A stretch of DNA of 64,000 nt. It comes from Zanthoxylum bungeanum. Taxonomy: Eukaryota; Streptophyta; Magnoliopsida; Sapindales; Rutaceae. The notes beneath the pieces were generated by a model. The model was not told the origin of the DNA. It saw only the letters and a program-made list of their open reading frames with translations, and did no database searches. The stretch spans positions 124,001 through 188,000 of the forward strand of contig SKCR01032777.1 in assembly GCA_019454045.1 (NCBI GenBank), written 5' to 3'. Position numbers and translations under genes: made by a program. Numbering within the stretch: the stretch's first letter is position 1; each line of letters starts with the position of its first letter. Below, piece by piece: positions 54,149 through 64,000 of this stretch.

Positions 54149-54475
54149 AATGCAGCCAGTTTTGATCCATTACCCATGCGTAAGTCAACCTCCCTATGAC
54201 GGAGTCTTTATTATTTCTCAGGCCCTACACATTGTTATACAAGTGAGTCCCACAACCGGTGTCAAGCACCCAAGTAGAAGGTTCAGATTTGAGAATATAG
54301 TTCAATCATACAAACATACCTGAAACATTAGGCTTCTTGGCCTCTTGGGCTTCCCTAGCTTCCTTGACTTTCAAGGATCTGCAGTCTTTCTTCCAATGAC
54401 CATTCTTTCCACAAAAGAAACATTTCCACTTTCCATTTTTCTTCTCCACCTTACCATTGGGCTTTAGGTGATATG
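54149..54475 (-). pseudogene. C2 Gag zinc knuckle and protease start
   Basis: A CFFCGKNGHWKKDC-type knuckle (about 54375-54425) and the protease DTGC motif near 54255. The sequence breaks at 54475, where element D inserted. Confidence 0.75.
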
Positions 54476-56998
54476 TGTTGGGGTTTTATAAGGAATTACG
54501 GGTTGACGCAGCGGAATGCGGAAAAACTTATTTTTCCGAATTCAAAAAATTTTTCTTGGAACAATTAAAAAAAACATATTATTTAATTAACCAATTTTAA
54601 ATTCTGAAATTTCAACCCAATAAATCAGATTTCTTATAATTACCAAATGACCCCAAAGTTTTGCAAATGAATTATTTTGGTATTTAAATATTTAAATACA
54701 TATTTAATTGATTCCAAATCAACCCAAAATATTATACATGTTAAATACATGAATTTACAACAAATTCCAGAAAATTTCAGAATTTACGAAAACAGTCCAG
54801 ATTTTCCTGAAATTACGAAAACTACCCAGAATTTTAATTAATTGCAATTTGACCCAATTTGTTCAAAATACATCAAGATCAAATCCAATCAATCCCAAAT
54901 TTGACATGCATCAAATATACATTAAATTATATCATATATATGAAAAGCCCCAAAATTGGAATATGTTTCGAACCCTAATTTCATAAATTAGTCCAATTAC
55001 ATAATTTACATTAAGTTGAATCAATTCAACACTTTAATCCATCAATTACCACACCAATCAAATCTCACCATTATGAAATTACCCAAGAACAATTCTAGGT
55101 TAATTATGAATGGCTAAGCAACTCTAGAATTGCAACTTTAATTTCTAATTAATCTATTAAGCTTAATTACAATAATAAGCTTTATAAATTAATTATAAAT
55201 GCTAATCACATCCAACAAGCTTCCAACAAATTTAATTACAAACCAAAGAGTAGAGACATTAATCTTAGCAATACAATTGAAGATAAGATAAATAGAAACA
55301 ATTTCTATCTTTAAGGAAATAAAAAATACTTACAAAATTTTTCCAAAAAAGACTTAAGTTTTCTTTGGTTTTCCTTCAATGCTCTCTCTTTTCACTTTGT
55401 AATTTTTGTGTTGGAAATTGTCTGAGTGTTGTTTGCTGTATTTTGGGCGTGTAAATAGCCCCTGGAATCATAAAACAAAAACAAACAATTTTTGCTTTAT
55501 TATTTTGTAATTACCGATTTTTTTAAACAAAAATTAATTACAATTTATTTCATTTTGTTCAAAAATAATTGGCACACATTTTGGCTTAATTAAAGTAACA
55601 TTTTAACTTTAATAAAGTTAACAAAATGTGTTCCATTATTTCATGCCATTTCCAACTTTAATAAAGCACAAATCATTAAAAGATATTTCTAATATTAATT
55701 ATTTATTTATTAACAATTAAATAATAAATAATAAATATAAATATCTCAAATATATGTATTATATTTACACTAAATATCTCAAATACATATATTAATGATA
55801 TATGTTAAATATCACAATTTGATATTTAATTAATGTGTATTTATAATATCCAATATTAAATACAAAAACCAATTAATTCGGAAATGACGATCAAGTCCCG
55901 ATAGCATGTATTTTTCGTTTAACCATTAAACGAGTTATAAATAATCAATATTATTCATAAGTGTTGCCCTAGTGCTCTACGAGTATATCTCATTAGTGAG
56001 ACTCTCTAGGTTCACGCATATCCGTCACGAAATCAAATTTCATGTCCATAATTCACCCATCCGTAAATTATGACGAACACGGATAAACTCACTGAACCAT
56101 ACAAGTCAAGGTCACTGCATACGTATAATCCCTCCGTCACAGGTATCCTGATTATTCCAGAGATATAGATGAAAACGTCAAATCTCTATAGAAATATTCA
56201 CGTCGACGATACTATTAGCAATCCCTTAAAAATAACACTTAAGAACAATTTCTATAGTGTACCACGGGCCCATGGATTTAACAGATTACTAATCATAAAC
56301 TGGACTACATATGCCATGTACACAGGACTGACAGATCCTATCTTGATACACACAGGATATCATGAGCATGAGTCCACACCCAACGAACAGGCGGAGGTCT
56401 GATCTAAATAGATCGGTGACGTGACTGCCATCTAAGTATGGATGATAACTCATATATCCACAGTGGTATCTCAAGTCAAAGAATCACTATGCTACTCAAC
56501 CTGAGAAGATTCCTATTGACGTTGGTGTACCATCTATTAGGAAATCTTCGGTGAGTCGTTCAGTATTTATCAAATAAACATCTACACGTTTATACGAGTC
56601 TCCCAAGACTCATGGTTTATTGGGATAAACCATCAGAACTATTCTTATATACGACATGTACTGGTCTCATCGGATTTTACTAACCGACCCATGTCAGTAA
56701 ATCTTGACCAGGAACTTAATTTGAGGATAAACAACTTATAGTGACACTTCCCAATGTCAATTACAAACTATGTTGTAACTGTGCACTAAGTTGTAAGTCC
56801 TGGATCTTTGTCTAATATATATACATATCACTAAACCGAATTAAGTTTCAATCTAATCGAAATTAGATCGAATACGTATATAAAAGACAAAAGGTGCTAC
56901 CATTTAAATTAGTAATATTATGAAAAAAAGTATTGCTCGTAATCATGAATCGGACACAAATACGATCCGGATTGGCGTTCAGAGCACAGACCCTACTA
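54476..56998 (-). repeat. Element D 3' LTR
   Basis: Plus-strand reading TGTTGGGGTTTTATAAGG ... CAGACCCTACTA, closely similar to 60984-63491. Confidence 0.85.
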
Positions 56999-59900
56999 AT
57001 TTCTCTCACTTGCTCTAGTGCTAATCCATGGTATCATATACACATCCCAATATATATCATATACTCATGGCCCTCAAGAACTCATCTAGCGTTCAAGAGG
57101 TAGGCAACAACAAGTAAGCTCGCTATGACATACTGAGTTTGTCCAACAAACACAATCATTTTCCTTAGCAAGCATCATTCATATTTTGTAGAATCTAAAT
57201 TCTACATCGATATGACTCAGATGCTATCATCATTGTGCTTCAGCTACAAAGTTGTCTAAGTATTTACGGATCAAATCAAAAATACTATATAGACAACCGC
57301 AAACACAACATTGATAACAAACTTCTAATTTATAAGGTCACTTTGCAACTTCATAAGCCAATACTTCATAAGTTGCAACTAACTCTACTCTCACAATGGA
57401 ATCATCTGTGACACTCTCACTGCATCTTTTCTGATTATTTATGACATATACAATCTAATATCATAATTAGACTCAAAACTAATCTGACCAAAATAGTTGC
57501 GGATTTATTCTTCATTAGTAAGAATCTCGTTCTTAATATCTCAAAGATAATAAAGAACATATTTCATGACCATTCTTATGGTCTAGAGGATATCAAAATA
57601 ACTCGTAATAAAGAACATATTTCATGACCATTCTTAATATAGTATTCATTATGCCATCATCCTTTGATATATAAAATTGAGTAGACATTCTAATCAATTT
57701 CTCTTTCGACAAAGGAATCATCCTTTATGAAAGATGAATATTATATATATTAGACACACTAACTGTCAAACAGTTATACTAACTGTCACACATATAGTCT
57801 CACTGTGTCCTTTATTAGATCATATTTAATGTACGACTAATGAGAGTATCTCACGAGTCTCTTAGTTTTATATTATATATAAAATTTATATCGAATATAT
57901 AATAGAGACCACTTCTACTGTTCTCATGGAGAAAATAAGACTCGGGTAAATCTTTTACCTTATAAACATCTCATTATTACCTTAATAATGATAATGTCAT
58001 TATGATGTAAAATACTAGAAAGAATTTGTACACTCCCACTAACCCTTCTGTCTCATATGTATTCTCTATGCTTTGATAAAATCAGACAATCTGACTGATA
58101 TCAAAATTAGAGAACACTTATTTCCAGAAAGCTCATCCGAGTCTACAATAGGCTCTATAAGCTAATATACCAAATTGTAATCTTAGCAGAATACAAACTC
58201 TAGGGCCATTCCAGAATGTACTCTTCAAACTAAGAAATCACAAGGTATCTCTTATATGAAGAAACCATTCAGAAACGCCACTTTGTATTCTTTAGCTAAA
58301 ATACACAATTTAATATCATCATTAAGCAACAGATCTTAAATTATTGAATCATTGCGACTAGAGACAAGTTTCCTCAGAATCTACAATAGATTACTGAGTA
58401 TGACTTTTCTCACTGTCATACTATAAATGTCAAAGCTTTAATAAGCTCACTTTACTTTTGCTGCGCAAACAATTTGCACATGTTATGAACGTTTCATAAC
58501 TAAAATTTAATCAAGTTCCAAACTTGATCGAAGTAAGCTATAAGCAATCTAAGATTTATGGCCTAATGCTAATTTCTGGAATCGATATCAAATATCGCTC
58601 CCACTATAAATTATAGGATAATTTTTTTTAAAATAAGAAAACAACAGAACCATTAAGTATTAAATACTTTGGAAATGATTTTGATATCCTATTTAACTTA
58701 TATGGAATTAATAAAAGGGTATTTTCATCTTATTAATTATGTAGTTTCATTTATAATATATCACCGTATTTGACTTCAATAAGTCAAGTCTTTTATACAA
58801 TAGTCAACATCCAATGTTAAACACTAAGTAATAAACAATTTTATTGCTTGAGATCGTAGAAAAGATATTCTATCAAATATAATACAATATTATATTAAAT
58901 AGAATAAATGATAAACTTATAGTCGTACCTCCAAGGTGCAAGTACTTTCGATTATATAGTCATTATATAAAAGAAAGATTCAAATCTCAAACATTTCAAG
59001 ATTCGAATTTTATACTTATACATATCATATATGTAACTGTGGAAACTAATGGAACCTAAATTAAAAGGATGAATTAGTGTTACTGGAGCATAACCCCAAG
59101 AGTATTGAAACTAATTTGGTAACACTCAATATCAAATTAATCAAATCATATAAGATCCATCCACTAACCAAATCCATCATTATGGAATCGTGGAAATGTA
59201 AAAATCATATTCTTAGAATAATCTTAGAACAAATTGTCATAAATTCATATGTTTGATCTTATCAAACATCTTTGAACAATTCAAAGACTCACAATGAATT
59301 TTAAAGGTACATTTTTCAAAACTTCAAATCGAATATCTTTGAACCAGTCAAAATATTCTATCTGTGTTTCATCAGAAACATGTAACTAAGTCATGACAGT
59401 TCATTGACTAAGTTACGAAGTAAAGAAAACTACCTTAAACAATTTACAATTCATTAAATTACATACATCAAATGTATCAATTTAATAAATTTTCCGGTCC
59501 AATGACAGTCATTGGTTAAATGAGATTTAGTCACCTTTTCGAATACAATATTCATTAAATGGATAAGGATATGTGGTGTGATCTTATATCAGACCATCCT
59601 TTACCATATGGAATAAGCATCCAATACTTAAGTGATAAAATCTCATATTATTATAAGTTATTTACTTAACCGAATAATTTTATTAATGTTTATCTATTCA
59701 TAAATGACACTATTAGTCATTTTAAAATATGTAACAACTGTTTACTTAGAACAAGTAACTATCTAATAGTCGCAAGTTCTGATATCAAATATCGAAACAA
59801 TCATTCAACATATTTTAAATAACTAGAAGGGAGATATTATATCCAATATCTACAGTTGTCGTATTGTGAAAATCAATATTTTCTACACACAACTATACAC

Positions 59901-60300
59901 ATCTTATTCTTTAGATTTACTATTTACCTTCAACTATTTACAACAATGCAAATAATTGATCAGCAAATTATGTCAGACACGTGACATCTGAATGTCACTA
60001 AAGCCAAGAAACGTCATTATCAGATAAACAAATACCTAATGGGGTTTTCTTAATGCTAGTGAAGAATCTCGATACATGAACCAATTCATGTCAATCTTTA
60101 CTACATAAGAAACTGTTCTGTCTAGAATGATTATATCATTGTCTATTCTAATCTAGAACCTATTCTAAAATTCTGCAACCATAATTGAAGTCATAAAACA
60201 TATCTAAAATATGCATGGAGTGAATAGAAGTTTAATTCTATCAAACAATAGAATAAGGAACAACATAAACGACAATTTACATAATATTACATATTGCATT
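56999..60300 (-). pseudogene. Element D interior, eroded copia pol
   Basis: No ORF over about 60 codons. Order and word similarity to copia pol remain: 58260-58390 (gaaaccattcagaaacgccact ... gacaagtttcctcagaatc) parallels the RT stretch of element C at 24780-24910. 57180-57260 recalls the RNase H end. A roughly 60-base stretch around aataaagaacatatttcatg is duplicated in tandem (57545-57640). Confidence 0.5.
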
Positions 60301-60434
60301 AGTTAAGGATTTTTTAATGTAGCAGTGTCTCCCACTACTTTACGTAAAATCGTAATCCCCTAATGGAAACGAGAATTCAATAATTAAATTGAATTCCATA
60401 GTGGGAAGTGGACCCCATGAATATATTTCGACTC

Positions 60435-60732
60435 ACAACTTTGGTACGTTCTCGCCTACGTATATTCATTAGGTAGACAACTCATTGTCAATCACACTCA
60501 ATGTGACTCCTGGGTTTGGTCTGATCATTTCTTGTTATGACAGCTTTGGCACGTTTATAAGGAGACGTAGCAAGGCTAAACTTGTCAATGACAAACTCAA
60601 GCTACTGGTGTAGTCCTGACAGCTTTGGCACGTTCAAGATTTCCATTTTCACTTGAATTTGTCTATTATCATATAAGTTTTAACGGCGCAAATGAACTAC
60701 CTTCAACCATAACTGCTCAGCTTTGGCACGTT
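60435..60732 (-). repeat. Four spaced copies of AACGTGCCAAAGCTG in the D leader
   Basis: On the plus strand cagctttggcacgtt at 60540-60555, 60619-60634 and 60717-60732, and the variant caactttggtacgtt at 60435-60450, spaced 79-105 bases. They lie 250-550 bases downstream of the PBS, in the untranslated leader, and survive although the surrounding element is heavily decayed. Confidence 0.75.
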
Positions 60733-60966
60733 ACAGCCATAGCATCAGGAAAATATTTACATCTGTATTGACAATGCATACGAAGAAACAAGTATTCCTA
60801 ATACTAGTCACTTTCTTAAAACCTTATTTAAACAGGGATTTTCCGCTAAAGATGTGATTACTTTATTTAATCAAATAAATAATTACATGCATGCTCAAAG
60901 TCAAGATTAAAGTAAATGTTGAATTTTAAAGGCTTAACCATATATCGGGCATCCAGAATCAGACTA

Positions 60967-60978
60967 GCTCTGATACCA
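60967..60978 (-). other. Initiator tRNA-Met PBS of element D
   Basis: The minus strand reads TGGTATCAGAGC, the standard plant copia primer site, five bases from the LTR. Confidence 0.9.
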
Positions 60979-60983
60979 GTTTT

Positions 60984-63491
60984 TGTTGGGGTTTTATAAG
61001 GAATTACGGGTTGGCGCAGCGGAATGCGGAAAAACTTATTTTTCCGATTTCAAATTTTTTTTCTTGGAATAATTAAATAAACATATTTATTTAATTTACC
61101 AATTTTAAATTCTGAAATTTCAACCCAAGAAATCAGATTTCTTATAATTACCAAATGACCCAAAGTTTTGCAAATCAATTATTTTGGTCTTTAAATATTT
61201 AAATACAGATTTAATTTATTCCAAATCAACCCAAAATAATTATAAATGTCAAATACATGAATTTACAACAAATTCCAGAAACTTTTCAGAATTTACGAAA
61301 ACAGTCCAGATTTTCCAGAAATTACGAAAACTGCCCAGAATTTTAATTAATTGCAATTTGACCCAATTTGTTCAAAATACATCAAGATCAAATCCAATCA
61401 ATCCAAAATTTGACATGCATCAAATATACATCAAATTATATCATATATATGAAAATCCCCAAAATTGGAATAGGTTTAGAACCCTAATTTCATAATTTAC
61501 ATTAAGTTGAATCAATTCAACAATTTAATCCATCAATTACCACACCAATCAAGTCTCACCATTATGAAATTACCCAAGAATAATTAGAGGTTAATTATGA
61601 ATGGATAAGCAACTCTAGAATGACAACTTTAATTTCAAATTAATCTATTAAGCTTAATTACAATAATAAGCTTTATAAATTAATATAAATGCTAATCACA
61701 TCCAACAAGCTTCCAACAAATTTAATTACAAACCAAAGAGTAGAGACATTAATCTTAGCAATACAATTGAAGATAAGATAAATAGAAACAATTTCTATCT
61801 TGAAGGAAATCAAAAATACTTACAAATTTTTTCCAAAAAATACGTAAGTTTTCTTTGGTTTTCCTTCAATGCTCTCTCTTTTCACTTTGTAATTTTTGTG
61901 TTGGAAATTTTATGAGTGTTGTTTGCTGTATTTTGGGCGTGTAAATAGCCCCTGGAATCATAAAACAAAAACAAACAAATTTTGCTTTATTATTTTGTAA
62001 TTACCGATTTTTTAAAACAAAAATTAATAACAATTTATTTCATTTTGTTCAAAAATAATTGGCACACATTTTGGCTTAATTAAAGTAACATTTTAACTTT
62101 AATAAAGTTAAAAAAATGTGTTCCAATTATTTCATGCCATTTCCAACTTTAATAAAGCACAAATCATTAAAAGATATTTCTAATATTAATTAATTATTTA
62201 TTTAACAATTAAATAATTAAATAATAAATATAAATATCTCAAATATATGTATTATATTTACACTAAATATCTCAAATACATATATTAATGATATATGTTA
62301 AATATCACAATTTGATATTTAATTAATGCGTATTTATAATATCCAATATTAAATACAAAAACACATTAATTCGGAAATGACGATCAAGTCCCGATAGAAT
62401 GTATTTTTCGTTTAACCATTAAGCTAGTTATAAATAATCAATATTATTCATAAGTGTTGCCCTAGTGCTCTACGAGTATATCTCATTAGTGAGACTCTCT
62501 AGGTTCATGCATATCCGTCACGAAATCAAATTTCGTGTCCATAATTCACCCATCCGTAAATTATGACGAACACGGATAAACTCACTAAACCATACAGGTC
62601 GAGGTCACTACATACGTATAATCCCTTCGTCACATGTATTCTAATTATTCCAGAGATATAAATGAAAATGTCAAATCTCTATAGAAATAATCGCGTCGAC
62701 GATACTATTAGCAATCCCTTAAAAATAACACTTAGGAACAATTTCTATAGTTTACCACGGGCCCATGGATTTAACATATTGCTAATCATAAAATGGACTA
62801 CCTATGCCTGTACACAGGACTGACGGATCCTATCTTGATACACACAAGATATGATGAGCATGAGTCCATACCCAACGAACAGATGGATGTCTGATCTAAA
62901 TAGATCGGTGACGTGACTGCCATCTAAGTGTGGATGATAACTCATATATCCACAGTGGTATCTCAAGTCAAATAATCACTATGCTACTCAACCCGAAAAG
63001 ATTCCTATTGACGTTGGTGTACCATCTATTAGAAAATCTTCGGTGAGTCGTTCAGTATTTATCAAATAAACACATAAACGTCTATACGAGTCTCCCAAGA
63101 CTCATGGTTCATTGGGATAAACCATCAAAACTATTCTGATATACGACATGTACTGGTCTCATCGGATTTTACTAATTGACCTGTGTCAGTAAATCTTGAC
63201 CAGGAACTTAATTTGAGGATAAACAACTTATAGTGACACTTCCCAATGTCAATTACAAACTATGTTGTAACTTTGCACTACGTTATAAGTCCTGGGGTCT
63301 TTGTCTAATATATATACATATCACTAAACTAGATTAAGTTTCAATCAAATCAAAATTAGATAGAATACGTATATAAAAGACAAGAGGTGCTACCATTTAA
63401 ATTAGTTATATTATGAAAAAAAGTATTGCTCGTAATCATGAATCGGACACAAATACGATCCGGATTTGTGTTCAGAGCACCAACCCTAACC
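60984..63491 (-). repeat. Element D 5' LTR
   Basis: Plus-strand reading TGTTGGGGTTTTATAAGG ... CACCAACCCTAACC; the final base of the expected CTAACA is changed. 2508 bases. Confidence 0.85.
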
Positions 63492-64000
63492 ATCTGGAGC
63501 CTTGGCCTAGGCCTTATTTTTCTTTGGGCCTCGTGGCTTCAAGTCCGTACCCGTAAGCATGACATAGGTTTTAAGCTCCGGTTTCAAGTCATTCTCTGCT
63601 TGCTTTATCAGATTGTGCAATTCTGCTAAAGTAGCTTCTTTATGAGACAGATGAAACTGCATAATAAAGTTAGAGAAGTCTTTTGGTAAGGATTGAAGAA
63701 TTGGATCGTGATCTATCTCATGATCCATGATGAACCCGAGGTTGGCCAATTTTTCAATGTGGCCAATCATCTTAAGCACATGTCCACTAACAGATCCTTC
63801 ATAATACCTTGTTTGGAATAATGTACATGACACTTGGAATCTCACGGTATGAACGGAAGTTGCATACAACTCCTTCAAGTGAAAGATGATGGTTTGAGCA
63901 TCCATATCTTCGTGAGCTTTCTGAAGTTCGTCTGACATAGAGCCAAGCATTATGTAAACTGCTTGCTCATCATCATCGACGTGTTTCTTCCAAGCATCAA
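63492..64000 (-). CDS. C2 Gag (partial, runs off the window)
   Basis: Open on the minus strand from the window edge to a stop at 63507. It reads DAWKKHVDDDEQAVYIML, MSDELQKAHEDMDAQTIIFH, LKELYATSVHTVRFQV, MIGHIEKLANLGFIMD and AELHNLIKQAEND. Homologous to element C Gag (26892-27455) but without its premature stop. The N-terminus is outside, and the C-terminal knuckle lies on the far side of element D (54375-54425). Confidence 0.87.

Larger units (their letters stand above)
54476..63491 (-). mobile_element. Element D: degenerate copia inserted in C2
   Basis: LTRs 54476-56998 and 60984-63491, about 2.5 kb each. Minus orientation is set by the initiator-Met PBS next to the right LTR. The flanks atatg (54471-54475) and atctg (63492-63496) are a TSD with one change. 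The uninterrupted site in element C (ggtgatctggagcc, about 26808-26821) confirms the target. The interior is AT-rich and so decayed that no domain is open. Confidence 0.85.
49260..64000 (-). mobile_element. Element C2: second C-type copia, nested by D, running off the window
   Basis: The 3' LTR (49260-51212), RNase H, RT, integrase, protease and zinc knuckle lie on the minus strand to 54475. Element D (54476-63491) follows, then the C2 gag to the window edge. Sequence and gene order match element C throughout. It inserted into the hAT transposase. The 5' LTR and TSD partner are outside. Confidence 0.9.

Noticed and set aside
57546..57640. 60-base tandem duplication in element D as a functional repeat
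   Set aside because: Single duplication in eroded sequence; looks like slippage during decay.

Overview
This is plant nuclear DNA, almost certainly from a eudicot-like angiosperm, and it consists almost entirely of transposable elements. The evidence is AT-rich sequence, Ty3/gypsy (Athila/Tat-type) and Ty1/copia LTR retrotransposons primed by tRNA-Asp and initiator tRNA-Met, hAT DNA transposons with BED fingers, and two GT-AG introns. I see no intact host gene, tRNA, rRNA or CRISPR array. The species cannot be named from the sequence.

Layout: 1-414 is a copia LTR scrap. 415-2582 is a solo gypsy LTR. 2583-4845 is a hAT transposase scrap, a reversed LTR relic and an AT-rich foldback element. 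4846-12488 is a complete non-autonomous Athila-type element ('element 1') that has lost pol but carries a LONELY GUY (LOG) cytokinin-activating-enzyme relic. 12880-19165 is a gag-only Athila-type element ('element B') lying inside a reversed LTR (12620-12879 plus 19166-19474). 19475-32948 is a minus-strand copia element ('F') split by a complete minus-strand copia ('C', 21605-30800, perfect TSD atata). 32949-35011 is a minus-strand gypsy 5' LTR plus gag start. 35012-38573 is a plus-strand Athila-type fragment ('element 2') with protease, integrase end, an unknown accessory ORF and a second LOG relic. 38574-40160 is a copia RT-RNase H fragment ('E'). 41193-41457 is a hAT MITE with an 8-bp TSD. 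41694-43732 is a solo gypsy LTR ('G') with perfect TSD ctgac, packed with ACGT cores. 43806-46165 is a solo copia-type LTR ('D3'). 46461-49259 is a hAT element containing a two-exon ferric reductase (FRO) fragment, cut by a second C-type copia ('C2', 49260 to the window edge). C2 is itself interrupted by another copia ('D', 54476-63491, TSD atctg/atatg).

The most unusual biology is in the Athila-type family. (1) Two distinct elements carry an intron-free LOG ORF between pol and the 3' region, each preceded by a TATA-like and splice-acceptor-like sequence; their key motifs are damaged independently, which implies an intact ancestor. (2) Every LTR of the family that I could check contains a long inverted repeat enclosing three to five short hairpin repeats, with compensatory changes between subfamilies. 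(3) Elements 1 and B share a roughly 110-base non-coding module in the 3' region with covarying stems. These RNA/DNA structures and the LOG cargo are the best candidates for an undescribed system. All structure claims come from reading by eye, without folding software.
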